From CAZZCU01 sp964652825 (GTDB lineage: Bacteria; Bdellovibrionota_B; Oligoflexia; Oligoflexales; CAZZCU01): DNA of 64,000 nt. The stretch lies in contig CAZZCU010000006.1 in the NCBI GenBank assembly GCA_964652825.1, forward strand, positions 39,708 to 103,707, given 5' to 3'. This document shows positions 54,493-62,625 of this stretch, piece by piece; the first letter of the stretch is position 1; every line of letters begins with the position of its first letter. The notes beneath the pieces were generated by a model that was not told where the DNA came from, ran no database searches, and saw nothing but the letters and a program-made list of their open reading frames with translations. The translations under genes and the position numbers were made by a program.

Positions 54493-55782
54493 CTAAGGAG
54501 TGACGACTGCCAGCCACTCCAATTTGTCCGTGTAGGGGAACATATCAAAAGCTTCCAATTGGCGCACTTTTAATCCGGCATCGATCATTTGCTTTAGATC
54601 GCGTCCAAGCGTCTCGGCGGCACAAGACATATAGATAAACGTTGCGGCGTTGTCTTTGATTTTCGCGCTTAATTGCGTCACCACTGTTTCTTGCATGCCG
54701 CGTCGTGACGGGTTGGCGACAATCAGCTTGGGATTGGCCGCCCATAGCGGCAGCATGTGCAGTATATCTTCCGTGCGGGCACTGATGAATTCGGCCTGCA
54801 GCTGATTTTGCGCCATGTTATGAGTTGCCAGGTGAACCGAATCCGGGTTCTCCTCGATGCCGAAAGTTTTAAAACCAAGCCGGCTGATAAGCCCGGTGAT
54901 TTGTCCCACCCCGCAATAGAGGTCCCAGGCGATCTGGCCATGACGTGCTGAGCCGGCAATCTGTTCGATGCGCCGATAAATTTGTTCCGCCTGCCAGGGA
55001 TTTACCTGGAAAAACGTTGTGGGCGCGATGGCAAAATCCAATTCGCAGACGCGTTCACGCAAATAGTCCGCGCCGAGAATGGTAACGGTCTCTGCTCCAA
55101 AGATCGCATTACCACGTGCGGTGTTGATGTTGATAGCTGCGCCGACGACGCGATGATTCTGCCGACGGAGCGCCATCAACATATTTTTGAGCGTATCCTG
55201 CGCGTCGGTGTGCGTCATGACGAAAGTCACAAGAAGTTCATCAGTGTGACGCGCAGCGCGAATCGCAAGATAACGAATATCGCCGCTGGCATTTGCTTCG
55301 TCATATGGTTGTAATGTCGAGGCCGCGAGAAGAGGTTTTAGATCACGCAAGAAATGATTGATGGATTCTTTATGCAACGCGCAGGCGCTGGTATCGACAA
55401 CCGTATGTGTTTGCGGCTCGAACATGCCGATCACCCACTCGCGGGTCGCAGCATCAGTATTGCTAGGCGTTGCGCGCACGGCGAGTTTGGCGTGTGTACG
55501 ATAATGTAGGCGCTTGGGCGAGGGCTGGACTGGCAACACGCGCGTGTTGGTCAGAACGCCAAGCTCCTGCAGCGGTTTTAAAGCCGTTTGATATTTGCTC
55601 TGCAGTAATGTCTCATAGTTTTGTCGCAATGAAACACAGGCACCGCAACCGCGTTGATGCGGGCAATAAGCATGCTCGCCGCTGTCATTGCCAACGGGGC
55701 GGTTGGCACGCCAGACATTGCTGCGTGGCGATGGCGTCTCCGGGGAACGCGGCGTCGAAGTACGTGGCCTGCGAATCGTCAT
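54493..55782 (-). CDS. RlmD/TrmA-family uracil-5-methyltransferase
   Basis: 429 residues. An N-terminal Fe-S site CPHQRGCGACVSL (C-x5-C-x2-C) and fourth ligand in DTSACALHKE, as in RlmC/RlmD; no clear TRAM domain. SAM motif WDLYCGVGQITGLISRLGFKTFGIEENPDS; catalytic region VANPSRRGMQETVV; nucleophile/base in YMSCAAETLGRDL. It should make m5U in 23S rRNA or tRNA using SAM; the exact target (U747, U1939) is not decided. It lies 27 bases after the 55810 gene and 13 before kynA. Confidence 0.9.
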   Translation of the reverse strand: MTIRRPRTSTPRSPETPSPRSNVWRANRPVGNDSGEHAYCPHQRGCGACVSLRQNYETLLQSKYQTALKPLQELGVLTNTRVLPVQPSPKRLHYRTHAKLAVRATPSNTDAATREWVIGMFEPQTHTVVDTSACALHKESINHFLRDLKPLLAASTLQPYDEANASGDIRYLAIRAARHTDELLVTFVMTHTDAQDTLKNMLMALRRQNHRVVGAAININTARGNAIFGAETVTILGADYLRERVCELDFAIAPTTFFQVNPWQAEQIYRRIEQIAGSARHGQIAWDLYCGVGQITGLISRLGFKTFGIEENPDSVHLATHNMAQNQLQAEFISARTEDILHMLPLWAANPKLIVANPSRRGMQETVVTQLSAKIKDNAATFIYMSCAAETLGRDLKQMIDAGLKVRQLEAFDMFPYTDKLEWLAVVTP

Positions 55783-55809
55783 GGCACCATTACAAACAAG
55801 TGTGGGTTT

Positions 55810-56943
55810 TTAGTAAAGCCAGTCGGTCAGCTCTTTTGGTGGAAGCTTCTTAACACTTTTTTGGGAGCGGCGAAAGACCTTCAGGCCCAGGTTTTTGACG
55901 TATTTTGACCAGGTCTGCCATTCTTCGTCCACGGTCTTGGTTGTGTAAGGCGTATCCGGAGATTTTGAGCCTTTGGAGAAGGTATAAGGACCGAATAAAT
56001 AGGTCGCGGTGTGGCGTATCCATTTGAAATTGATCGGGTCCTTGTCGTTGCTGGCATCGAAGAATACCAGCATGTCGCCGAATTTAAGCGGCGATTTGTC
56101 CGGATCGACTTCGTAGAAGTTCGCGCTGATGGCGCGCCAGAGCTCATCGTAGTTGATCATCGCCGCGTGATAGCCTTGCTCGCGTTTGACATTAATAAAC
56201 GGCGAGTCGCTAAAAGTCGTGCCGTGGAATGCCAGCGCGGCATGAAAGCAGTTAGGGCCGCGATATACCAGGAATTTGCGAGCCATGCGGCGTGCAAAAT
56301 CCGGTAGTAAGTCAGTTTCGAGACTCAGATTTTCGCCGCGCGCGACTTTGCTTTTTACGTGTGCGAGTTCCGATTCACTTAGGAACATGGTGGTTTGATC
56401 CAGCAGCGTTTTGAGATGCTCGGGGGAGCGTTGTAGTTCTTGTGCGTGGATTGCGACCTGATGATGGGTTTTCGTATAGTCGTTCGCCAGCTGTTCAAAA
56501 TTAATGAGCGCGGTGGCTTCGGGCGTCAGACTGATGCGTATGCGTTTCAGGTCTTTGTCTTTGCCCGGCAACGTCTCGATGCGGCCGCGCAGATAATTGA
56601 CCAGAGCCTTTGTCTTACCAGCTTGGGCGAGTTTGGTTGCGTAGGTCTGCAGTTCGGTTTCGTTATTGGGAATAGAGATGGTAACTGGCTCGATTCGCGG
56701 GTCTTTTTCGGAGTTTTTGGTGCGTACCAATAGTTTGTTGGTCGGAACTGTAACTGGTACTACACGATCCGAAACCGGTAGCGCCATACTGGCTCGCAGC
56801 CGGGCTGGGTCTTTGATAAAGCCGGTCTGATTGGGATTCTTGACAGTGACAGCATGCAGGGCACTGCCGCCAAGCAGTCCATAAGCAAGGCAGAATGCCG
56901 GCAAAAAGCGGCTGAATTTGTGCTTTTGTAAATACTCCAGCAT
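55810..56943 (-). CDS. exported protein, possible papain-like (NlpC/CHAP-type) cysteine hydrolase
   Basis: 377 residues with a signal-like N-terminus (FSRFLPAFCLAYGLLGGSALHA). Residues ~45-200 are helical and charged with no match. The C-terminal part has FLVYRGPNCFHAALAFHG, placing Cys232 at the head of a helix, then LKFGDMLVFFDA and WIRHTATYLFGPY with His311 on a strand. This Cys-helix and His-strand order with a preceding GDMLVFF is that of NlpC/P60 and related amidases that cut peptidoglycan or amide bonds. The motif fit is partial, and the third catalytic residue is not obvious. First gene of the minus-strand run ending at 51226. Confidence 0.5.
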   Translation of the reverse strand: MLEYLQKHKFSRFLPAFCLAYGLLGGSALHAVTVKNPNQTGFIKDPARLRASMALPVSDRVVPVTVPTNKLLVRTKNSEKDPRIEPVTISIPNNETELQTYATKLAQAGKTKALVNYLRGRIETLPGKDKDLKRIRISLTPEATALINFEQLANDYTKTHHQVAIHAQELQRSPEHLKTLLDQTTMFLSESELAHVKSKVARGENLSLETDLLPDFARRMARKFLVYRGPNCFHAALAFHGTTFSDSPFINVKREQGYHAAMINYDELWRAISANFYEVDPDKSPLKFGDMLVFFDASNDKDPINFKWIRHTATYLFGPYTFSKGSKSPDTPYTTKTVDEEWQTWSKYVKNLGLKVFRRSQKSVKKLPPKELTDWLY

Positions 56944-57086
56944 GGCAGCGTCCCAAAAGATCGTTCAAACTATCGGCTATCTTTAGGGTTTTCGGTTTAG
57001 CTGCAAAAATCTTTAGCATGACCCGATGCGACATTCAGAATGCGTTTTCGGACGCAGACGCTCAACAACCTGGGTGCCGAAAGGTG

Positions 57087-57092
57087 TATAAT
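57087..57092 (+). promoter_or_regulatory. probable -10 box of the 57133 gene
   Basis: TATAAT in the context GGTGTATAATAAGAAG lies 41 bases before ATG 57133 in the 189-base divergent gap. A matching -35 is weak. A GGAG ribosome site (57121-57124) is well placed. It would start transcription of the receiver-PilZ, CPBP and BFD genes. Confidence 0.45.
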
Positions 57093-57132
57093 AAGAAGTA
57101 CGATTCCCATACATCCTTAGTGGAGAGATCAC

Positions 57133-57993
57133 ATGACAAAAGTACTGATTGCAGACTCGAGTAAGCCGAGTCTCGTGATGAGTTCCGAAGTTTTCAAAGA
57201 CAAAATCCCCGGCGCCGTGGTTTTGGTGGCCACCACCGGCCGCGACATGCTCGAATTGGTGGCGGTGGAATCTCCCGATATCTGTCTGGTGGACTTTGAT
57301 CTTCCCGATGTTGACGGCGCGACTTTGATCGTGGCGTTGCGTAAGATTTATAGCGGTCCCATCCTGATGACAGCATTCCCAACGGCGATTGTCGGCGAAG
57401 CCGTCTCGGCGTTGCTGTTTCACTATAACGATGCCAGTGCCTGGATCCCAAAACCGGTGCGCTTTGAAGTTTTAAGCGAAAAAATTGATTCGTTCTTGAT
57501 TTACAAGCGTCGTCTTGGTCGTCGTTTTGATATGGGGCTGGAGAGCACTTTGATCGCCAAGGCTTCGGGTCGTGGCAAACGCGCACCCAAGACCACGGCG
57601 CGTCTGACTAATCTTAGCTTGGGCGGTGCCTGCGTGAAGCTTGATGCACCGATGAAATTTCCCAAAGCACAGGAAATAACCTTGTCGATTATGATTCCCG
57701 CTGACGGTAAAACCACGGTCGTACCGCGCATTGTGGCTGCGTCCAAAGCAGCTGCCAAAACCAAAGCCGCAAAAAAGGCGCCGCCAAAACGCGGTGCATC
57801 AGCGGCGAAACCTGCAAAAATCAAAGTGACCGAACAAAAATTCCGTGCCCAGGTGGCCTGGGTAGCGAACGAAGGTGAGGTTGGTTTGCGTTTCACCAAG
57901 TTGTCAGTCAGTCAGCGGCGTGATTTGGAGAATTATCTGCGCTCGGCGGCGCAGCAACCGCTTGTTGTCGCTGATGCGTCCAGCGCGGCATAA
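57133..57993 (+). CDS. receiver + PilZ domain protein with Lys/Ala insert
   Basis: 286 residues. Receiver domain (1-125): VLIADSS, acceptor Asp in CLVDFDLPDVDG, ILMTAF, Lys in WIPKPVRFEVL. PilZ domain: ARLTNLSLGGACVKL (NxSxGG) and GLRFTKLSVSQRRDLENYL, with the basic KASGRGKRAPKTT segment before it in place of a clear RxxxR. A 40-residue Lys/Ala/Pro-rich insert (KAAAKTKAAKKAPPKRG...) interrupts the PilZ barrel, unusual for the family. It could join phosphorylation to c-di-GMP sensing; c-di-GMP binding is unproven given the altered N-terminal motif. Start/stop overlap (TAATG) with the next gene. Confidence 0.78.
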   Translation: MTKVLIADSSKPSLVMSSEVFKDKIPGAVVLVATTGRDMLELVAVESPDICLVDFDLPDVDGATLIVALRKIYSGPILMTAFPTAIVGEAVSALLFHYNDASAWIPKPVRFEVLSEKIDSFLIYKRRLGRRFDMGLESTLIAKASGRGKRAPKTTARLTNLSLGGACVKLDAPMKFPKAQEITLSIMIPADGKTTVVPRIVAASKAAAKTKAAKKAPPKRGASAAKPAKIKVTEQKFRAQVAWVANEGEVGLRFTKLSVSQRRDLENYLRSAAQQPLVVADASSAA

Positions 57994-58709
57994 TGCCCAT
58001 TCGTAGTTATCCCTCGTTCAGACAAATTTTATCGGCACTGGTCGTCTGCATCATTCTTGGTTTCGCTTTCGGCGAGCTGTATGCGGTTGGCCAGGTTTTT
58101 ATCGGTGGCCCGTCCTGGGTCGTACCTTGTTTAATCAACTCGTTACTTGCTGTCGTGGTCATGGCTCTGGCGTTGAAAGGTGCTTTACCGCGCCCGTCCT
58201 ATCCGTCGATCGCTGATCAGCCGGGGTGGTGGCGTTGGCTTAATGCCTCGCGGTGGCGAGTGTATCTGCCGTCACTGATTATATTGATTGGGGTTCTTGG
58301 TCTCGCGTTGTTAACTCGTCTGGCGTTGCCGACGGCGACGCAACAATTGATCTCGGCGGAGTATCTGGTTTTTGTGCTATGGATTCCGATCGTCGAGGAA
58401 CTAGTGTTTCGCGTTGGGATTAGCGCGTATTTTCGCAAGCGCCTGGGGATTATCTGGGGATGCTATTTCTCGGCATTGCTGTTTGCTTTGGTTCATACGC
58501 AGCCGACCGTGGCGGCGTGGCTGAACTGGCAGATTGGTTTGCCGTTGGGGCCGCTTTTGCTGGGGCTTGCTAATGAGGCGATCTACGTCTCATCAGGGCG
58601 AATTATTCCGGCCATCGTCTTGCATGCTGTTTGCAATCTAACGGTTGTGATATTTGCTATAGTGGACAGTCGTTGGCTCAGCTGGCTGTCGCCGTTTTAT
58701 CTGCCGTAG
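57993..58709 (+). CDS. CPBP-family intramembrane metalloprotease
   Basis: 238 residues with about seven hydrophobic helices. The CAAX/Abi signature is present: EELVFRVGISAYFRKRL (EExxxR) in one helix, FALVHTQPTV (His) in the next, and IIPAIVLHAVCNLTVV (HxxxN). Members cleave or process membrane proteins; some work in immunity to bacteriocins. No bacteriocin genes are nearby. The ATG overlaps the stop of the PilZ-receiver gene by one base, so the two are coupled. Confidence 0.88.
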   Translation: MPIRSYPSFRQILSALVVCIILGFAFGELYAVGQVFIGGPSWVVPCLINSLLAVVVMALALKGALPRPSYPSIADQPGWWRWLNASRWRVYLPSLIILIGVLGLALLTRLALPTATQQLISAEYLVFVLWIPIVEELVFRVGISAYFRKRLGIIWGCYFSALLFALVHTQPTVAAWLNWQIGLPLGPLLLGLANEAIYVSSGRIIPAIVLHAVCNLTVVIFAIVDSRWLSWLSPFYLP

Positions 58710-58718
58710 GGTATTTTT

Positions 58719-58988
58719 GTGAACGATCAGGACAATCAACAACCACCAACCAAGCCCGATGCTACCGAGCAGGTGCGCCTCCTGTCACAGGTGGTTTGTA
58801 TCTGCAAAGGCATTAACCTGGGCCGCGTGCTTAAAGCTCTCGAAGGCAGCGAGACCGTTGCTGATGTCAATCGCAAGGCCGGCACCGGTACCGGCGGTTG
58901 CGCGGGAGAACGTTGTGGGCCGCGCATTAAGATATTGTTGCGCAAACAACGCGAACTAAAAGAGCAAAAATCCACATCATCGAAGTAA
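58719..58988 (+). CDS. BFD-like [2Fe-2S] domain protein
   Basis: 89 residues; start GTG 58719 (AGGG eight bases upstream). Four cysteines arranged as VCICKGI and GTGTGGCAGERCGPRI match the bacterioferritin-associated ferredoxin (BFD) fold, CxC...CxxxxC. As in BFD, the cluster would pass electrons, for example to mobilise bacterioferritin iron; bfr is not adjacent. The tail is Lys/Arg-rich. Third gene of the 57133 unit. Confidence 0.85.
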   Translation: MNDQDNQQPPTKPDATEQVRLLSQVVCICKGINLGRVLKALEGSETVADVNRKAGTGTGGCAGERCGPRIKILLRKQRELKEQKSTSSK

Positions 58989-59008
58989 AGAGATCCTTCG
59001 CCCTCGTC

Positions 59009-59566
59009 TCAGGATGACGTTGGTTTTTGGCGGGCAATATATTGACTGGCTTCCAGCAAAGAGGCGCAGGCATAATCGGCGGGAACCCGGTTTTCATACT
59101 GGCCGCTGTCGATGCGAATCGCTTTCATGCCCGCTTGTCGTGCGCATGCGATGTCCGAATCTTTATCACCAATCAAATAACTTTTTTGCAAATCGATGGC
59201 GAAATCCTGCGTCGCCTGATGAATCAGGCCAGGAGCGGGTTTGCGGCAATCACATTTTTTGGCGAACTCCGTGACCTTGCCATCCGGATGGTGCGGGCAT
59301 ACATAAATGCCGTCGAGCGCGACGCCCAGATTTGCAAGTTGTTGCGACATGGTTTCATGGAAGCGATCAACCGCCGCGCGCGTAAACATACCGCGCGCGA
59401 CACCGGATTGATTGGTCACACAGATCAATAAATAGCCGAGATTTTTTAACTGCTGTAGCGCTGCCGCAACCTGAGGCAGGAAGCACAAGTCTTCTGGCTT
59501 GTGCATATAACCCCGGTCCTCGATGAGGACCCCATCACGGTCGATAAAAACGCAAGGCTGTGCCAC
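59009..59566 (-). CDS. gmhB: D-glycero-beta-D-manno-heptose 1,7-bisphosphate 7-phosphatase
   Basis: 185 residues if started at GTG 59566, which lies four bases past the stop of the upstream small ORF; the frame extends to ATG 59656 but that part overlaps the small ORF and adds no homology. HAD motifs: I FIDRDGVLIED, II CVTNQSGVARGMF, Zn-site CPHHPDGKVTEFAKKCDCRKP, III-IV LIGDKDSDIACARQAGMKAI. The zinc cluster marks GmhB over HisB-N. Needed for ADP-heptose and LPS core. Last gene of the VKOR-DsbA run. Confidence 0.88.
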   Translation of the reverse strand: MAQPCVFIDRDGVLIEDRGYMHKPEDLCFLPQVAAALQQLKNLGYLLICVTNQSGVARGMFTRAAVDRFHETMSQQLANLGVALDGIYVCPHHPDGKVTEFAKKCDCRKPAPGLIHQATQDFAIDLQKSYLIGDKDSDIACARQAGMKAIRIDSGQYENRVPADYACASLLEASQYIARQKPTSS

Positions 59567-59570
59567 GGTA

Positions 59571-59840
59571 TCAGATTCTTTTGCTGAGCCAGACACGATC
59601 TTTTTCGTGGATGGCGTATTGTGAACAGACTTTGAATACTTGTTTGAAGATTTCATTGACGTCGGCTTTGGGCGCGCCGGATGCGATTAGGAAATCCGCT
59701 TGCTTGACCAGCGCTTCCAGCTTCCAGAAATCCTCTACACCTACTTCGATTTCAAAAGCCAGATCATGACTGCCCTGAAGGTCCGGCTTTTGTCCCTGAA
59801 AATAGAGGTTTTTTCCAACAACTAGGAATTTCCGAATCAG
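59571..59840 (-). CDS. small hypothetical protein, likely CTG start
   Basis: 89 codons (LIRKFLVVGKNLYFQGQKPD...IHEKDRVWLSKRI) with a normal amino-acid mix, no ATG, GTG or TTG in frame near the 5' end, and AGAGGG eight bases before a CTG at 59840. It fits exactly between the 59858 gene (17 bases) and gmhB (4 bases) and gmhB's start hangs on its stop, so it looks translated. The frame is also open upstream, in -1 relative to the 59858 gene across an A6 run, so frameshifting from that gene is an alternative. Unrecognised. Confidence 0.45.
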   Translation of the reverse strand: MIRKFLVVGKNLYFQGQKPDLQGSHDLAFEIEVGVEDFWKLEALVKQADFLIASGAPKADVNEIFKQVFKVCSQYAIHEKDRVWLSKRI

Positions 59841-59857
59841 TTTTGTGCCCTCTGCAT

Positions 59858-60415
59858 TTATTTTTTCTTTACGGCCTTTTTCTTGGCAGCCGGTTTGGCT
59901 TTTGCGGGTGCGGCCTTCTTCTTATCACTTGCCTTCGCTACAACTTTCTTCGCCGGTTTGGCTTCTTTTTTCGTGTCTTTGGTTTTAGCGGCGACTTTCT
60001 TTTCTATTTTTGCGGGCGCGGCGGACTTGGGCGCGGATTTAGCAGCGGGTTTCTCGCTTTCCTTGGCCTTCTTTGTCGGCTCGATTTTGTCATGTTCTTT
60101 GTCTTTAACGGGAGCTTTGGCCGCTGGTTTTGCTGGAGCCGATACCTCGGCCGCATCGTCAGTGATTTCGACATCATTCTGGATAGAGTGATACATGCGT
60201 CGCCACAGCGTGTCATCCTTGCGGAGCCAGGCTTCAAAAAGCTTGCGGGCTGGACGATTGAGCAGGGCCTCGTTGATAAAGTAGCTTGTGAAATCTTTGG
60301 GTACCGTTTTTTTCTTGAGCGAAGACACATGATGACTCAGGATCAGTAGCTCCGAACCGCGTGCTCGCAACACTAACGCCCCACCGGGAACAGGCACAAT
60401 TTCTACTGGTAACAA
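59858..60415 (-). CDS. unknown protein with Lys/Ala/Pro-rich tail
   Basis: 185 residues, TTG start at 60415 supported by GAGAGGG five bases upstream. The first ~95 residues form a compact domain (LLPVEIVPVPGGALVLRARGSELLILSHHVSS...SYFINEALLNRPARKLFEAWLRKDDTLWRRMYHSI) that I do not recognise. The last ~85 are almost only Lys, Ala, Pro, Thr and Glu (PAAKAPVK, KKAAPAKAKPAAKKKAVKKK), like the histone H1-like or AlgP-type tails that bind nucleic acid or are intrinsically disordered. Located between the duplicated protein and the small ORF in one run. Confidence 0.65.
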   Translation of the reverse strand: MLPVEIVPVPGGALVLRARGSELLILSHHVSSLKKKTVPKDFTSYFINEALLNRPARKLFEAWLRKDDTLWRRMYHSIQNDVEITDDAAEVSAPAKPAAKAPVKDKEHDKIEPTKKAKESEKPAAKSAPKSAAPAKIEKKVAAKTKDTKKEAKPAKKVVAKASDKKKAAPAKAKPAAKKKAVKKK

Positions 60416-60480
60416 GGGATCCCTCTCTATGCAGTGAAAGATGGGGCTTAAGGTAGCTCAATCGTTGCTAGGGCGCAAGG

Positions 60481-61260
60481 CTATGTGCCGCTTGAGCCTA
60501 CTCTGGAGCGACAGTTGGCTTCGTCGCCCGAAAAAGCGCCTTCGCCTTCCAGCTTGGCGGCGGCCTTATGGCGCGAGCGAAAGACCGTGAACGGGTAGGT
60601 GCTCTTGTCTCCAGACGGGCTATAGCCAACGATTTCCTTCATAAACAGGCCGCGGAAGAATCGCTCCATCAACTGAAACTCCGCGTGGGTGGCGGGGTTA
60701 ACCTGGAGGTTGCTGCAATCGACGATTAAGCTCCATTTGGAGTGCCATTGCATCAGATTGTTCATCAACTTGCTTTTCAGGGCGGCGACATCAGCCTGGC
60801 TTTGCATGGTAACAGGAACCCGAAAACTTAACTCAATGACGTGCTGCTGGAAGTGATTCTCTAGTTGAATGGCGCCGCGAAAATCAGAAGGCGCGGTACC
60901 GGCGGTGCGGGTGCGAATACCGATTTTATCCTCAGCGGCATCGAGCGTTGGCATAACCTCAAACGGTAGCGCCGCATGATTCTTGCTGGCATCAAGGCCG
61001 AAGCCGATGGCTTTGCGCAAAAACAAGCCGTTAAAAAATTTGAGCATGCGCTCAAGTTCTGCACGAATTTCTGGAGTGTCAGTGACGGTCAGTTGGGTGC
61101 AGTCGATCAGTAACTTATAGGGCGAATGCCAGGTTTTCAGTGCCTGCATCCACTCTTGTCGCCACCGCAAGACGTCTTTGTTGGAGCTCAGAACAACAGG
61201 CTCGGCAAAGCTCATGCGCATGAGCTTTTGCTGAAAATCGTTGTCGGTGACTAACTGCAT
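60481..61260 (-). CDS. unknown protein with two tandem ~90-residue repeats
   Basis: 259 residues. Residues ~13-102 and ~141-227 are copies of one domain: both have (M/L)SF..PV, then WHS with K..L.(I/V)DC..L.V, then M.(K/R)FF.GLF.(K/R).(I/V)G(F/Y) and PF.V. For example TWHSPYKLLIDCTQL against QWHSKWSLIVDCSNL, and FFNGLFLRKAIGF against FFRGLFMKEIVGY. The LLIDC strand and surrounding alternation suggest a STAS-like alpha/beta fold, as inference only. No signal peptide. It follows VKOR-DsbA by 14 bases. No family recognised. Confidence 0.72.
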   Translation of the reverse strand: MQLVTDNDFQQKLMRMSFAEPVVLSSNKDVLRWRQEWMQALKTWHSPYKLLIDCTQLTVTDTPEIRAELERMLKFFNGLFLRKAIGFGLDASKNHAALPFEVMPTLDAAEDKIGIRTRTAGTAPSDFRGAIQLENHFQQHVIELSFRVPVTMQSQADVAALKSKLMNNLMQWHSKWSLIVDCSNLQVNPATHAEFQLMERFFRGLFMKEIVGYSPSGDKSTYPFTVFRSRHKAAAKLEGEGAFSGDEANCRSRVGSSGT

Positions 61261-61274
61261 GAAACTCTATACTT

Positions 61275-62450
61275 TCACAGCATGCTTTCGATCGCGGCTT
61301 TCAGGCTTTCGACGTCTTTGCCGCCGTTATAAATCCGGCCATTGAAGTACAAGGTCGGCGTGCCTTCCACATGTACTCGATCGCCAACGACGATGTCATC
61401 TTGAATCTTGGCCAGGATATCTTTGGAGTTCAGGCAGGATTCCACTTGTTGTGGACTGATGCCGATCTCGCCGGCCCATTTTTTGAGATTTTCGGTATTG
61501 ATTTGATCCTGGCGATCGAAGATGAGGTCATGCATCTGCCAGAACTTACCAAACTGCCCGGCACAGCGCGCGATAGTCGCTGCCGCGCAGGCATGCGGAT
61601 GAATGCCCGCGCCGCTATTGCAGGCACGATCGAGCGGGTAGTTTTTGAAGACAATCTGAACCGCGTCGCCATAGATTTTGGCGACTTCGCGCAGGTTGTT
61701 GGCCGTGTACTGACATGCTGGGCATTGGAAATCCGCGAATTCGGTAATGACCACTTTGGCCTGATCGCTGCCTTTGCGATAGTCCTCGCCAAGACCCGAG
61801 TAAGCCGAGCGATTGATGACCAGATCGACAGCCGGTCCGGTGGGTGCGGGAGGCGTAGCCGTGGTTGGTTGGGATGCGGAAGTAGGAGCCTTGCCTGCTG
61901 TTAAGTGAAAGCCGCCAATCGTCAGAACCAGGGCGACTACTGCCACTGCGCCGCCATTAACCAACTTGTTCAAGCCAGCGTACTTGATCTGGTCACGGAA
62001 GATAAACAGAACGACTGCCTGGAGTGCGGTCACTACATAAGTTGCGACACATGTCGGGCAGACGACGCCAATCTTGGTGATACTGATCGTTCCAAGAACA
62101 ATGGACGTCAGTACGCCGATACCGACGAGCGTCGCATAAGCCGGCAGAAGCGCACTCAGCGTCATAACCCCAAACCAGGTGCCAGACAGGAGCGCGGCGA
62201 TCGCAATAAAATATCCCAGTCCCCATACTGCGACTGGTATCCCGAAGACCTCGCTGTACTGGCTGCGGGCGACGTCGTTGCAGTTGACGGTCGCGGTGAT
62301 ATTACATACCGCGTCGGAACTACCCGTGGCTTTGACCTGCAGATGATGTTGCGTTGCGTACACAGTCACGCCGACGCCGATCAAGGCTAATATAAGAGCA
62401 ATAAGCAAGAAACTTTTGCGTCGTCCGTGATTCGTGCCTGCCTGATTCAT
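61275..62450 (-). CDS. VKOR-DsbA fusion, disulfide-forming oxidase
   Basis: 391 residues. The N-terminal half is a four-to-five helix VKOR domain (SDAVCNITATVNCNDVARSQYSEVFGIPVAVWG with the loop cysteines; GVVCPTCVATYVVTAL with the redox CxxC). After a further helix and linker, the C-terminal half is a DsbA-like thioredoxin domain with FADFQCPACQYTANN (CPAC) and cis-Pro in VEGTPTLYFNG. Oxidises secreted proteins and passes electrons to quinone by itself, replacing DsbA+DsbB. This could mature the Cys-rich lipoproteins of this window. First gene of the run ending with gmhB; the tRNA-Ala gene is divergent. Confidence 0.92.
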   Translation of the reverse strand: MNQAGTNHGRRKSFLLIALILALIGVGVTVYATQHHLQVKATGSSDAVCNITATVNCNDVARSQYSEVFGIPVAVWGLGYFIAIAALLSGTWFGVMTLSALLPAYATLVGIGVLTSIVLGTISITKIGVVCPTCVATYVVTALQAVVLFIFRDQIKYAGLNKLVNGGAVAVVALVLTIGGFHLTAGKAPTSASQPTTATPPAPTGPAVDLVINRSAYSGLGEDYRKGSDQAKVVITEFADFQCPACQYTANNLREVAKIYGDAVQIVFKNYPLDRACNSGAGIHPHACAAATIARCAGQFGKFWQMHDLIFDRQDQINTENLKKWAGEIGISPQQVESCLNSKDILAKIQDDIVVGDRVHVEGTPTLYFNGRIYNGGKDVESLKAAIESML

Positions 62451-62625
62451 CCTGTCTTCACCTCACTGTCCAAGTTGATTGGTTGACTGATGATCGTAAC
62501 ACTTTAACGCACTGTCGCGAATTCACAATTACTTTCAGATGATTAGAGCCGTGTCATGCCGAAACGGCCGGTGATTTGCGGTTGACTTCTGAGGGGAGTT
62601 TTTAGATAACGCAACCCTGCCTAGC

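Noticed and set aside
58989..59025. GATCCTTCG...CAGGATGAC motif between converging genes, REP-like
   Set aside because: Resembles a common intergenic repeat, but only one short copy with a 5-bp stem is visible, too little to call.
59571..59840. NLYFQG in the small ORF, like a TEV protease site
   Set aside because: Chance six-residue identity (Lys instead of Glu precedes it) in genomic context; no sign of vector sequence.
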